Shown in pieces: positions 1 to 10,201 of a DNA stretch of 64,000 bases. The stretch covers positions 104,176 to 168,175 of the forward strand of contig DCRZ01000010.1 in the NCBI GenBank assembly GCA_002325375.1. The letters are read 5' to 3'. Both the position numbers and the translations under genes were made by a program. Below the pieces are notes generated by a model, which saw only the letters and a program-made list of their open reading frames with translations, was not told the DNA's origin and searched no databases. This DNA comes from Rhodospirillaceae bacterium UBA1479 (GTDB taxonomy: Bacteria; Pseudomonadota; Alphaproteobacteria; Rhodospirillales; Casp-alpha2). Every line of letters starts with the position of its first letter. The first letter of the stretch is position 1.

Positions 1-454
1 CGTCCTTGATGACGCCCAGATCCACGTCGGCGGGCTTCAGATGAATGCTGGCCCCCAGATAGGTCAACATGGTGCGCTGGGCGTCCGGCGTGACCAGAAC
101 CAGGCAATTGGCCGTGGCCGGGCCGTCCGCCGCGGCGGCGGTATCGAAATGCACGCCGAGCGACCGGATGTCATGGCCGAAGATGCGCCCGAAGGCATCG
201 TCCTTAACCTTCCCCATGAAGGCGCATTTGGCGCCCAGGCGCGCCATCACCGCGATGGTGTTGGCGGCGGACCCGCCCGAACATTCCATGGCCGGGCCGG
301 CCTTGTCATAGACCGCGGCGGCCTGCGCTTCGTCGACCAGGGTCATGGCGCCCTTGGCCAAGCCTTCGCGTTCCAAAAACGCGTCATCGGTCTGGGTCAG
401 AACGTCGACGATGGCATTACCGATGCCGGCGACATCGAAACGGGGATTGGTCAT
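1..454 (-). CDS. PfkB-family sugar/nucleoside kinase, adenosine-kinase-like (3' end cut off by window edge)
   Basis: Reads right to left from an ATG at 454 and is still open at base 1, so only about the first 151 residues are present. They start MTNPRFDVAGIGNAIVDVL and carry the ribokinase/PfkB glycine motif SGGSAANT near residue 60, where the family contacts the sugar hydroxyls. Further on is the conserved strand ANCLVLVTPDAQRTM. PfkB enzymes phosphorylate sugars or nucleosides with ATP; this N-terminus most resembles alphaproteobacterial proteins annotated as adenosine kinase, which would make AMP from adenosine. The catalytic DTxGAGD motif lies outside the window, so substrate and integrity cannot be confirmed. 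An AGAGG ribosome site precedes the ATG. The gene is divergent from the EI24 gene, across a 217-bp gap. Confidence 0.8.
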   Translation of the reverse strand, partial: MTNPRFDVAGIGNAIVDVLTQTDDAFLEREGLAKGAMTLVDEAQAAAVYDKAGPAMECSGGSAANTIAVMARLGAKCAFMGKVKDDAFGRIFGHDIRSLGVHFDTAAAADGPATANCLVLVTPDAQRTMLTYLGASIHLKPADVDLGVIKD

Positions 455-671
455 GAAAGCCTCTTTAACTTAATTCCGCCCCGATGCCGGCTGCTCGGCG
501 CCGTGTCATTCCGGGCGTTGGTTGGGCGCGGAGTATAGCGATGGAGGTCACGACGTCCACCCCGGCCTCAAGTATGGGGGCGGCCCTTGCGGCCACGGGC
601 CCGGGCGGCGTAAAACCGAGAACCGCCGCCTTCGCGCTTGATTTCGACGCAGAACAGGACACCTCTTCCTC

Positions 672-1436
672 ATGATCGATGCCCTCGTCAAAGGCGTCCA
701 GCAACTGGGCGACAAGAAAACCCAGAAACCCCTGTGGATTTCCATCGCCGTGGCCTTGGGCGTGTTCGCCGTGCTGTGGACGGGCTCGGGTGCTCTGATC
801 AGATACACGGCGATCTTCGAACTCGGCTGGCTTGAGACCATCGCAGACGGTCTCGGCTGGGCCCTGGTGCTGGTGCTGACCTGGGTTCTGTTTCCCGGCG
901 TGGTCTCGGCCGTGGTCGCCCTGTTCCTGGACCAGATCGCCGAATCGGTCGAGGCCCGGCATTATCCCGACCTGGGCCCGGCCCAGGGGCAGCCCGTGGG
1001 CGAGCAGGTGGTGGCGGCCTTGCGCTTTCTCGGCATCATGGTCAGCCTCAACCTGCTGATCCTGCCGACCATGCTGCTGGGCCCTATTTATCCGGTGCTG
1101 TTCTATTGCGTGAACGGCTATCTTCTGGGCCGCGAGTATTTCGAGATGGTCGCGGCCCGGCGCGTCGATCTGGCAAGCACGGTCCGTCTGCGCCAGGCCC
1201 ACGGCGGCCGGATGTTCCTGACCGGGGTCGCCATCGCCTTTCTTTTGACAATTCCGCTGGTCAATCTCCTGACTCCGGTGATCGCCACCGCGGCCATGGT
1301 CCATCAGTTCGAAAAATGGCGGCGGCGCGGGGCCGGGGGACAATCGGGAGGGACCCAGGCCGGCCCTTCGCAGGGCACCCATCTGGCCCGTCCGGGCGCC
1401 AATTCCGTACTGGACGGATCAGGACCCAAGGCGTAA
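672..1436 (+). CDS. EI24/CysZ-like inner-membrane protein
   Basis: This 254-residue protein has about four long hydrophobic segments, near residues 22-45, 58-85, 112-138 and 180-205. The motif NGYLLGREYFEMVA, typical of the EI24/CysZ family, sits between the third and fourth segments. Family members are integral inner-membrane proteins; CysZ is linked to sulfate uptake, but most alphaproteobacterial EI24 proteins have no tested function. I call it by family only, since no sulfur genes are nearby. Its C-terminal 35 residues are hydrophilic and low-complexity. The stop is about 10 bp before the bactofilin ATG, so the two genes probably share a transcript. Confidence 0.8.
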   Translation: MIDALVKGVQQLGDKKTQKPLWISIAVALGVFAVLWTGSGALIRYTAIFELGWLETIADGLGWALVLVLTWVLFPGVVSAVVALFLDQIAESVEARHYPDLGPAQGQPVGEQVVAALRFLGIMVSLNLLILPTMLLGPIYPVLFYCVNGYLLGREYFEMVAARRVDLASTVRLRQAHGGRMFLTGVAIAFLLTIPLVNLLTPVIATAAMVHQFEKWRRRGAGGQSGGTQAGPSQGTHLARPGANSVLDGSGPKA

Positions 1437-1446
1437 GTAATTGGTT

Positions 1447-2028
1447 ATGTTTGGGAAGAAAAAGGACGGCCCGACCGCACCGGCACCGGCCGCCCAGAAG
1501 GAAACTGACGTGAGCGACGAAACAAAAGACAACGGTGGGGATCTCTCCGCGCCGCCTTTGAAACCATTTTCCCGCAAGGGTTCCCACGCGCCCAAGCCGC
1601 CCACGTCGTCCGGCATGGCGTCCGAAATGCACCGCCGCCCGCCGGAAGTGTCGACCACGGCGCGGCGCATCGACCGGGCGCGCTCGCTCGACACCACGTC
1701 GGACCAAAAGCGCCTGATCGTCGGCCGCGACATTTCCCTGACCGGTGAAATCACCTCCTGCGACCGCCTGGTCGTCGAAGGCCAGGTCGAAGTCACCCTG
1801 CCCGCGGCGCGCCTGATCGAGGTCGCGCCGACAGGCGTGTTCAAAGGCAACGCCGACGTCGAGGAAGCCGATATTTCCGGACGTTTCGAAGGCGAACTGA
1901 TTGCCCGCGGGCGTCTTATCGTCCGCGCCGGCGGCCGCGTTCAAGGCAAGATCCGCTATGGCCGGATCGTTATCGAACAGGGCGGCGAGATTTCCGGCGA
2001 CATGCAGACCCTCGACGAGGGCGACTGA
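1447..2028 (+). CDS. Bactofilin (polymer-forming cytoskeletal protein)
   Basis: A 193-residue protein with a basic, proline-rich disordered N-terminus (about residues 1-85), followed by the compact bactofilin/DUF583 domain to about residue 180. The domain shows the repeating hydrophobic-glycine pattern of a right-handed beta-helix (LIVGRDISLTGEI, VVEGQVEV, GVFKGNADVEEADISG, GRVQGKIRYGRIVIEQGG). Bactofilins polymerise without nucleotide and scaffold cell-shape or envelope enzymes. In Caulobacter they recruit a peptidoglycan synthase at the stalk. The frame also opens with TTG at 1441, but the ATG at 1447 is the better start. The next gene begins 5 bp downstream. Confidence 0.85.
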   Translation: MFGKKKDGPTAPAPAAQKETDVSDETKDNGGDLSAPPLKPFSRKGSHAPKPPTSSGMASEMHRRPPEVSTTARRIDRARSLDTTSDQKRLIVGRDISLTGEITSCDRLVVEGQVEVTLPAARLIEVAPTGVFKGNADVEEADISGRFEGELIARGRLIVRAGGRVQGKIRYGRIVIEQGGEISGDMQTLDEGD

Positions 2029-2033
2029 ACCCG

Positions 2034-2447
2034 GTGTCCGCCCCGCGCCGCCGCCGCCTTCTTGTTCCCCTGATCTTCGGCCTTGCGCTGGCCGGCTGCG
2101 CCGGTGACGGCATGGCCCCGCCGGAAACGGCGACACCCGCCGCCGCACCGGCATCCACGCCCGAAGCCGCCGGCCCGCCGCCCCTGCCCCGCATCGCCGC
2201 CCAGGCGGTTCTCGGATATTCCCGCCCGGATCTGGTCGCCGCGTTCGGCGCCCCCGCCTTCAGCCGCATCGACAAGGGGGCGGAAATCCTGCGCTTCCGG
2301 GGTCAGGGCTGCGTGCTCGACGTGTTCCTGTACAAGGACGCCCAGGACGCCGCCGCCCGGGTCGCCCATTTCGAAGCCCGCGACGAGGCCGGCAAGACGA
2401 CGGACCGCCAGTCCTGCGTCAACGCCACGCCGCGCCTGCGCGGGTAA
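2034..2447 (+). CDS. Small lipoprotein of unknown function
   Basis: Starts with GTG at 2034, five bases after the bactofilin stop. The 137-residue product has a basic n-region and hydrophobic core ending in the lipobox LAGC, with the lipidated Cys at position 22. A Pro/Ala-rich linker follows to about residue 55. The C-terminal 75 residues (VLGYSRPDLVAAFGAP, then FRGQGCVLDVFLYKD) resemble the small alpha/beta fold of SmpA/OmlA-like lipoproteins, but the similarity is too weak to name a family. Most likely an outer-membrane or periplasm-facing lipoprotein co-expressed with the bactofilin. Confidence 0.65.
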   Translation: MSAPRRRRLLVPLIFGLALAGCAGDGMAPPETATPAAAPASTPEAAGPPPLPRIAAQAVLGYSRPDLVAAFGAPAFSRIDKGAEILRFRGQGCVLDVFLYKDAQDAAARVAHFEARDEAGKTTDRQSCVNATPRLRG

Positions 2448-2451
2448 GCGC

Positions 2452-3084
2452 TTAAACGGTCTTTCCTTTAAATCGGCACAGGTCGGCGACGACGCAGACC
2501 GCGCAATCCGGCTTACGCGCCTTGCACACGTAGCGCCCGTGCAGGATCAGCCAATGATGGGCGTGGCGCATATAGGCGGCGGGCGTGACCTTCAGCAGGT
2601 TCTTCTCGACCGCGAGCGGCGTCTTGCCGGGGGCGATGCCCGTGCGGTTGCCGATGCGGAAGATATGGGTATCGACGGCAATGGTCGGTTCGCCGAAGGC
2701 GATGTTGCGCACCACGTTGGCGGTCTTGCGCCCGACGCCCGGCAGGGCTTCCAGGGCCTCCTGATCGTTGGGCACGACCGAGCCGTGCTGTTCGATCAGG
2801 ATATTGCACAGCTTGTAGACGTTGGCCGCCTTGGTGCGGTACAGGCCGATGGTCTTCACGTAGTCGCGGATTTTCGCCTCCCCCAGGGCGGCCATCTTTT
2901 CCGGCGTGTCGGCGACCTTGAACAAGGGCCCCGTCGCCTTGTTGACGCCGACGTCCGTGGCCTGGGCCGACAGCACCACCGCAACCAGCAGGGTGAACGG
3001 GTTGACCCAATCCAATTCGCCCTTGGGTTCCGGGTTCTGGGCCTGCAACCGGCTGTAGAATTCTTCGACGTCTGCTTTTTTCAT
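2452..3084 (-). CDS. nth: Endonuclease III (DNA glycosylase/AP lyase)
   Basis: Base-excision repair enzyme that removes oxidised pyrimidines and nicks the abasic site. The 210-residue protein has the helix-hairpin-helix LPGVGRKTANVV with the catalytic lysine inside it, the catalytic aspartate in VDTHIFRIGNRTG, and a C-terminal 4Fe-4S loop with cysteines 187, 194, 197 and 203, the same spacing and numbering as E. coli Nth. The frame is open far upstream, but the ATG at 3084 (MKKADVEEFYSRL) gives the expected length; everything beyond it lies antisense to the DUF2244 gene. Convergent with the lipoprotein gene, 4 bp apart. Confidence 0.95.
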   Translation of the reverse strand: MKKADVEEFYSRLQAQNPEPKGELDWVNPFTLLVAVVLSAQATDVGVNKATGPLFKVADTPEKMAALGEAKIRDYVKTIGLYRTKAANVYKLCNILIEQHGSVVPNDQEALEALPGVGRKTANVVRNIAFGEPTIAVDTHIFRIGNRTGIAPGKTPLAVEKNLLKVTPAAYMRHAHHWLILHGRYVCKARKPDCAVCVVADLCRFKGKTV

Positions 3085-3135
3085 GATCCGCCCAGAGTAG
3101 GAAATTTCTTGTCCAAGTAAAGCGGGGACGCGATC

Positions 3136-3684
3136 ATGATCCGCATGAGCGCCCCCGATGACACCCACGATCCCGACGCCTGCCTGTTCCGCACGGAACT
3201 CCGGCCCCATCGCTCGAGCACGCTGAAGGGCGTGCATGTGTTCATGTGGGTATTGGCCGTGTTCTGGGTGCCCTTGTCCGTGCTGTTCGTCGTGATCGGC
3301 GCCTGGCCGGTGTTCCCCTTCATGGGGGTGGAGATGATCCTGCTCTATGCCCTGCTGCGCCTGAACCTGCGGCGCGGGACCGAGGTCGAGACCATCGCCG
3401 TGACGGCGCGGGAGCTGAGCGTCGAGCGCGTCACCCATTGGGGCCGCCATCACCGCTGGACCTTCCAGCCGCAATGGCTGCAGGTGCTGGTCGACGAAAC
3501 CCGGGGCCGGGGGGCGCGGCTGCTGCTGCGCTCGCACGGGCGCTCGCTCGCCATCGGCCGGTTTCTGACGCTGGAGGAAAAAACCGGCGTCGCCAACCGC
3601 CTGAAACAGGTGCTGGCCGATCTGCGCAATCCGGCCCTGGTTCCCGGCTGGATGGTTGCCGCCGTGTCGATGTTGACGGTTTAA
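3136..3684 (+). CDS. DUF2244 membrane protein
   Basis: A 182-residue protein with two adjacent membrane helices (about residues 33-55 and 57-75). A soluble C-terminal half follows, with the DUF2244 pattern of aromatic and basic residues (RHHRWTFQPQWLQVLVDE, then RSHGRSLAIGRFLTLEEK). The function of the family is unknown; as I recall it is often next to nth in alphaproteobacteria, as here, where it is divergent across a 51-bp gap. GGGGA seven bases before the ATG at 3136 supports that start over the one at 3145. It ends convergently 7 bp from dapB. Confidence 0.8.
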   Translation: MIRMSAPDDTHDPDACLFRTELRPHRSSTLKGVHVFMWVLAVFWVPLSVLFVVIGAWPVFPFMGVEMILLYALLRLNLRRGTEVETIAVTARELSVERVTHWGRHHRWTFQPQWLQVLVDETRGRGARLLLRSHGRSLAIGRFLTLEEKTGVANRLKQVLADLRNPALVPGWMVAAVSMLTV

Positions 3685-3691
3685 CCCGGAT

Positions 3692-4492
3692 TCAGGCCAG
3701 GCCCAGCACGTCACGCATGGAATAAAGGCCCGGCGCCCGGCCCTCGCACCACATGGCGGCGCGCACGGCGCCGCGGGCGAAAATCTCGCGGGAGGACGCC
3801 CGGTGGGTCAGCTCGATCCGTTCCGACGGTCCCGCGAAGATCACCGTATGGTCCCCGACCACATCGCCGCCGCGCAAGGTGGCGTAGCCGATGGCCTGGT
3901 CCGGGCGCGCGCCCGTCTGGCCTTCGCGTGACAGCACCGCGTTGGCGTCATGGTCGATGCCGCGCCCTTCGGCGGCGGCCTTACCCAACATGAGCGCCGT
4001 GCCCGAGGGCGCGTCGATCTTATGCTTGTGATGCATCTCGACGATTTCGATGTCGTAATCGGGGCCGAGCAACTCGGCCGCCTGCCGGGCCAAACCGACC
4101 AAAAGGTTCACGCCCAGGGACATGTTGCCCGCCTGCACGATGGCGGCCGTTTCTGAACCGCCCTGCACGGCCGACTGCTGTTCCGGCGAAAGGCCCGTGG
4201 TGCCGATGACCATCGCCGTCCGCGTATCGAAAGCAAGCGCCGCATGGGCCGCCGTCGCCGCCGGCACGGTGAAGTCGATGACCACGTCCGAGGCATCGAA
4301 CAACGCCCGCGCATCGTCCAACACCACGGCGCCCACGGTTTTCGAGCCGACCAGCAAGCCCAGGTCCTGACCGACAAAAGGGCTGCCCGCCTGTTCCGTG
4401 CCGCCGGCCAGCGCCGCGCCGTCCGTCGCCATCACGGTCTCGATCAGCATGCGCCCCATGCGCCCGCCGCAGCCGACAATTCCGATGTTCAT
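3692..4492 (-). CDS. dapB: 4-Hydroxy-tetrahydrodipicolinate reductase
   Basis: Catalyses the NAD(P)H-dependent second committed step of the diaminopimelate/lysine pathway, feeding peptidoglycan and lysine synthesis. The 266-residue protein starts MNIGIVGCGGRMGR, whose GCGGRMG is the Rossmann dinucleotide loop. It carries the family signature EMHHKHKIDAPSGTA near residues 150-165, which holds the catalytic His and the substrate-binding Lys. Length is normal. It follows dnaJ on the same strand, but a 74-bp hairpin repeat (4568-4641) lies between them and may uncouple or terminate the chaperone transcript. Confidence 0.95.
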   Translation of the reverse strand: MNIGIVGCGGRMGRMLIETVMATDGAALAGGTEQAGSPFVGQDLGLLVGSKTVGAVVLDDARALFDASDVVIDFTVPAATAAHAALAFDTRTAMVIGTTGLSPEQQSAVQGGSETAAIVQAGNMSLGVNLLVGLARQAAELLGPDYDIEIVEMHHKHKIDAPSGTALMLGKAAAEGRGIDHDANAVLSREGQTGARPDQAIGYATLRGGDVVGDHTVIFAGPSERIELTHRASSREIFARGAVRAAMWCEGRAPGLYSMRDVLGLA

Positions 4493-4567
4493 GGGAACCT
4501 TCCCCCGCCGAATTGATCTCGGCGGGAACTCTATGGATCAGGGATTTGAAAAGGAACCCTTTTTCTT

Positions 4568-4641
4568 CCTTCTCACCGTCTCACCGTCTCTGTGGTTCAA
4601 ATAATAGAAAACCACAGAGACGGTGAGGCCGTGAGAGAAGG
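4568..4641. repeat. Inverted repeat of the CACAGAG type, dnaJ-dapB intergenic hairpin
   Basis: Left arm 4568-4597 and right arm 4610-4641 are near-perfect inverted copies of AACCACAGAGACGGTGAG followed by a second GGTGAG-like unit and GAAGG. About 12 A/T-rich bases form the loop. The stem begins directly after the dnaJ stop codon. The same words recur at 23926-24050. It can act as a transcript-end or mRNA-protecting hairpin, though no clear T-tract follows; it is also a candidate for a dispersed palindromic repeat family. Confidence 0.85.
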
Positions 4642-5790
4642 TTAATCCTTCAGGTCTTCCCAGATTTCCTTGACCTTGTCGAAGAAGCCCGTGGATTGCG
4701 GGTTCTGGGTCTTGGCGTCGCCGGCGGCATCGAACTCCTTGAGAAGCTCTTTCTGCTTTTCCGTCAGGTTTTGCGGCGTTTCCACCGTGACCTGGACGAA
4801 CATGTCGCCGCGCGACTTGGTGCGCATGACCGACATGCCCTTGCCCGCAAGGCGCAATTGGTGACCCGTCGGCGTGCCGGCGGGGATCGTCACCCGCGCG
4901 CGCTTGCCCTCGATGGTCGGTACTTCGACCTGGCCGCCCAAGGCCGCCGTGGTCATGGGGATGGGCACCCGGCAATGGATGTCGGCGCCGTCGCGGTGGA
5001 AGAAGCGGTGCGGGCGGATGCCCAAAAACAGATAAAGATCGCCCGGGGGAGCACCCCGCAGACCGGCCTCGCCCTCGCCGGCCAGGCGGATGCGCGTACC
5101 GTCCTCGACCCCGGCGGGGATGGTGACGGAAAGGGTCTTTTCCTTGTGCACGCGCCCGGCCCCGCCGCAGGTCCGACAGGGGTCCTTGATCACCGTGCCC
5201 CGGCCCTGACAGGCCGGACAGGTGCGTTCCACCGTGAAGAAACCCGATTGCGAGCGCACGCGCCCGGCCCCGCCGCAGGTGCCGCAGGTGATGGGGGCCG
5301 CCGCGTCCTCGGCGCCCGTGCCCTTGCAGGGCTCGCAGCCGACGGAGGTCGGCACGCGAATTTCCGCCTTCTTGCCGCTGAAGGCGTCTTCCAGGGACAG
5401 TTCCATGTTGTAGCGCAGATCGGCGCCGTGGCCGCCCGCATGGCCGCCGCGACCGCCGCGGCCGCCGCCCATGAATTCGCCGAACATTTCCTCGAAGATG
5501 TCGCCGAAGCCGGAAAAGCCCTGGCCGCCCGGATCGAATCCGCCGCCGCCACCGCCACCGCCCTCGAAGGCGGCATGACCGAAGCGGTCGTAGGCGGCGC
5601 GCTTTTCCGCGTCCTTGAGGACTTCGTAGGCCTCGTTCAGTTCCTTGAACTTCTTTTCCGCTTCCTTGTCGTCGGGGTTGCGGTCCGGATGGAACTGCAT
5701 GGCGAGCTTGCGGTAGGCCGCTTTCAGCTCACCGTCATCGGCGCCCTTCTTGACGCCGAGAATGTCGTAGTAATCGCGCTTGTCAGCCAT
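4642..5790 (-). CDS. dnaJ: Co-chaperone DnaJ (Hsp40)
   Basis: Stimulates DnaK ATPase and delivers unfolded clients. The 382-residue type-I J-protein has all expected parts: J domain with HPD at residues 34-36, a Gly/Phe-rich stretch around 75-125, four CxxCxGxG-type zinc motifs (CEPCKGTG, CGTCGGAG, CPACQGRG, CRTCGGAG) at about 145-215, and the C-terminal client-binding domains. It lies 83 bp downstream of dnaK on the same strand, the usual dnaKJ operon. A hairpin repeat begins at its stop codon. Confidence 0.97.
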   Translation of the reverse strand: MADKRDYYDILGVKKGADDGELKAAYRKLAMQFHPDRNPDDKEAEKKFKELNEAYEVLKDAEKRAAYDRFGHAAFEGGGGGGGGFDPGGQGFSGFGDIFEEMFGEFMGGGRGGRGGHAGGHGADLRYNMELSLEDAFSGKKAEIRVPTSVGCEPCKGTGAEDAAAPITCGTCGGAGRVRSQSGFFTVERTCPACQGRGTVIKDPCRTCGGAGRVHKEKTLSVTIPAGVEDGTRIRLAGEGEAGLRGAPPGDLYLFLGIRPHRFFHRDGADIHCRVPIPMTTAALGGQVEVPTIEGKRARVTIPAGTPTGHQLRLAGKGMSVMRTKSRGDMFVQVTVETPQNLTEKQKELLKEFDAAGDAKTQNPQSTGFFDKVKEIWEDLKD

Positions 5791-5873
5791 GATCGAGAGC
5801 CCTCCCGGACATCAGGACGTTGCGGGCGACGGTCCGAAATGGCGCCGGGGGCCGAAGCCCCCGGCCCACCGGA

Positions 5874-7829
<1,956 letters not shown>

Positions 7830-8035
7830 GTGTTCAGTCCTTTCCTTTAGGCCAACCGTCCCTGGGCCCGATTGCGGCGCCCGTCTGCGGCTTCCATCGT
7901 TGTTTCAGGTGCTGCTTAACCCATGCCCGGCCGGATGAAAAGTTCGCATCCGATAATCTTCGACACCAGTCTATAAGGCCCAGGGTTAACAGGCTCCTGC
8001 CAAAACCGCTTTTAAACCCATTGCGGCTCGGGGGT

Positions 8036-8064
8036 TATATAAGCGGGAGTGATCCGCCCCGCAA
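8036..8064 (-). promoter_or_regulatory. Possible heat-shock-type promoter for dnaKJ
   Basis: On the minus strand TTGCGG (8064-8059) is followed after 17 bases by TATATA (8041-8036) inside CTTATAT. The latter fits the alphaproteobacterial RpoH -10 form CYTATNT better than a housekeeping -10. The predicted start near 8029 gives a leader of about 200 bases. Pattern match only. Confidence 0.4.
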
Positions 8065-8065
8065 C

Positions 8066-8099
8066 CCGGCCGTGCGGCAAAAAATCGCCGCAACGCCGG
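8066..8099. terminator. Hairpin between grpE and dnaK
   Basis: Outer stem CCGGC/GCCGG and inner stem TGCGGC/GCCGCA with an A/T loop form a strong two-part hairpin. It lies just downstream of the grpE stop on the minus strand. There is no T-tract after the stem, so it would need Rho or act as an mRNA 3' stabiliser. It separates grpE from the dnaK promoter candidate. Confidence 0.45.
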
Positions 8100-8115
8100 G
8101 CTTTCCAGGCATTTT

Positions 8116-8871
8116 CTATAGCTTCTCGTCGACCCGGCCGCCGGCGCCGCCGGCATCCTTCTCATAGGCCTTGCTGCCGTCCTTGCCCTCGGTGGCGGCC
8201 GGGGCCGCCTCTTCCGCGGCCGCGGCCACGGGTTCCGGCTTGGGCCCGCCCTTGGTCACGCCGACCTTGGCCGGGCGCAGCAGGCGGTCGTTCAGCGTAT
8301 AACCCGCCTCGATCACCTGGGCCACCGTGCCCTGGGGCTGGGTCGGGTCGGGGACTTCGAACAGCGCCTCATGAGCGTTGGAATCAAAGCGTTCGCCCAA
8401 CGGGTCGAGGCGCTTGATGCCGCTGCGTTCCAGCACGGACAAGAGGGCGCGTTCCGTCATCTCGACCCCGGTCATCAGGGTTTCGACCACGTCCGACGAT
8501 TTGCGCGCCTCGGCATCGACGCTGTCGAGCGCCCGGCGCAGGTTGTCGCCCACGGTCAGAATTTCGCGGGCGAAGTTCGCGATGGCGTATCTGGACGCGT
8601 CCTGTTTGTCGCGTTCGGCCCGGCGGCGCACGTTTTCGGCCTCGGCCAGGGCACGCAGGGTGCGGTCGTTGGCTTCGGCAAGCTGGGCCTCCAGCGCGGC
8701 GACGCGCTGGGCCGGGTCGGCTTCGCCCGCGTCCGCCGTCATCGACGGGATCGGCGGCTCACCGTCCGGCACGGCGTCGGACGCCGGGGCTTCGGGCTGG
8801 GCCGCGTCGGCGGCGGCAGCCGTATCCTCGGGCGCGCTGTCTGGGGTTTGCTCGGGTGTGGTCTCGGACAT
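8116..8871 (-). CDS. grpE: Nucleotide exchange factor GrpE
   Basis: Releases ADP from DnaK. The 251-residue protein has an acidic, Ala/Pro-rich disordered N-terminus of about 50 residues, then a long coiled-coil helix (VAALEAQLAEANDRTLRALAE). The GrpE core follows with FAREILTVGDNLRRAL and the beta-domain signature (FDSNAHEALFEVPD, then VIEAGYTLNDRLLRPAKVGV). A 40-residue low-complexity C-terminal tail makes it longer than E. coli GrpE (197). It lies 50 bp after hrcA on the same strand, the common hrcA-grpE pair. Confidence 0.95.
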   Translation of the reverse strand: MSETTPEQTPDSAPEDTAAAADAAQPEAPASDAVPDGEPPIPSMTADAGEADPAQRVAALEAQLAEANDRTLRALAEAENVRRRAERDKQDASRYAIANFAREILTVGDNLRRALDSVDAEARKSSDVVETLMTGVEMTERALLSVLERSGIKRLDPLGERFDSNAHEALFEVPDPTQPQGTVAQVIEAGYTLNDRLLRPAKVGVTKGGPKPEPVAAAAEEAAPAATEGKDGSKAYEKDAGGAGGRVDEKL

Positions 8872-8921
8872 CTTTATTCCTTCAGGGTGTTCCTTGCGGT
8901 TGGGGTCTGGCCGGCCGGGGA

Positions 8922-9977
8922 TCAGCCGCGGCGGCCGGCGCCGATATAGCCGCCGATCAGATCGGCGGTGTAATCGACCATGGGGATGATGCGGGAATAG
9001 TTCATGCGCGTCGGGCCGATCACGCCGACGGCGCCGATGATCTGTTGTTGTTCGTTGCGATAACTGCGCACGACCATGGCGCAGCCCGACACGTTGAACA
9101 GGGTGTTGTCGGCGCCGATGAAGATCTGCACCCCGTCGGCGCGGTCGGCCATGGAGAGGATTTTCAACATCTGCTCCTTGGTCTCCAGCGCCGAGAACAG
9201 GCCGCGGATGCGTTCCAGGTCGGTGACCAGATTGACGTCTTCCAGCAGATGGGCCTGACCGCGCACGATCAGCGAACCGCCCGGCCCGGTATCGCCGCCG
9301 GCCCAGGTCGCAAGGCCGCCTTCGACCAGGCGCGCGGTCAGCTCGTCCAGTTGTGCCCGCTGGTTTTCCAGCTCGGACATGATGCCGTCGTAGGCGTCGG
9401 AAATGCTGCGCCCGACCAGTTTGGCCGACAGATAATTGGTCGCCTGGACCAGGGCCGAGGCCGGCAGGTCCATGGGGATTTCCATGATGCGGTTTTCGAC
9501 CACGCCCGATTCCGTGACCAGGATGACAAGGGCCCGGCCCGGGCTGAGATGCACGAATTCAATATGCTTGAGCGGGCTTTCCGTCTTCGGCGCCAGCACC
9601 AGGGACGCGCAATGGGCCAGGCCCGAAAGCGTCTGCGTCGCCTGCGCCAGCAGCCCCTCGACCGAATTGGCGGTGCCGGCGCATTGGCTTTTGATCGAGG
9701 CGCGCTCGGTCTCGGTCAGATTGCCGACCTCAAGCAGGCCGTCGACATAAAGGCGCAGGCCCGTTTCCGTCGGCAGACGCCCGGCCGAGGTATGGGGCGA
9801 AAACAGCAGGCCCATGTCCTCGAGATCGGCCATGACGTTGCGCACCGTCGCCGGCGACAGGCTGACCGGCAGGCGGCGCGCCAGGGTGCGCGAGCCCACG
9901 GGCTCGCCGGTCTCGACGAAGCTTTCGACGATTTCCCGGAAGATCTGGCGTGAGCGGTCGTTCAGTTCTTCGATCAT
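8922..9977 (-). CDS. hrcA: Heat-inducible transcription repressor HrcA
   Basis: DNA-binding repressor of CIRCE operators, usually upstream of groESL. The 351-residue protein begins MIEELNDRSRQIFREIVES, with the winged-helix N-terminus (VETGEPVGSRTLARR, SPATVRNVMADLEDMGLL, HTSAGRLPTETGLRLYVD), followed by the GAF-like dimer/sensor region. The frame is open upstream to about 10211, but the ATG at 9977 matches the family N-terminus. I found no CIRCE inverted repeat near hrcA, grpE or dnaK, so its targets are probably elsewhere (groESL). Divergent from rph. Confidence 0.95.
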   Translation of the reverse strand: MIEELNDRSRQIFREIVESFVETGEPVGSRTLARRLPVSLSPATVRNVMADLEDMGLLFSPHTSAGRLPTETGLRLYVDGLLEVGNLTETERASIKSQCAGTANSVEGLLAQATQTLSGLAHCASLVLAPKTESPLKHIEFVHLSPGRALVILVTESGVVENRIMEIPMDLPASALVQATNYLSAKLVGRSISDAYDGIMSELENQRAQLDELTARLVEGGLATWAGGDTGPGGSLIVRGQAHLLEDVNLVTDLERIRGLFSALETKEQMLKILSMADRADGVQIFIGADNTLFNVSGCAMVVRSYRNEQQQIIGAVGVIGPTRMNYSRIIPMVDYTADLIGGYIGAGRRG

Positions 9978-10201
9978 GGCCAAGTTTCGGTCTGCGGTCG
10001 GATCAGGGTCGCGGACATGAGGTTTCAATGAAATTCGGGCTTGCGCGGAATTTAGTCGCCGGACCGCCGGAGCGCAATGGGGGCCGGGCCGGGTATCTTT
10101 CCCGGCCCCGGCCGGGGACCCTCGACCAATTGCCGGGTTTACCGGGACGCCCGGCGGGGCTAGGGTCTGCCCAAATAGACCATCTTCGGGGGAATTTATA
10201 T

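Noticed and set aside
8872..10201. A CIRCE operator near hrcA/grpE
   Set aside because: Searched for TTAGCACTC-N9-GAGTGCTAA or its halves in the hrcA-grpE gap and hrcA-rph gap; nothing close was found.
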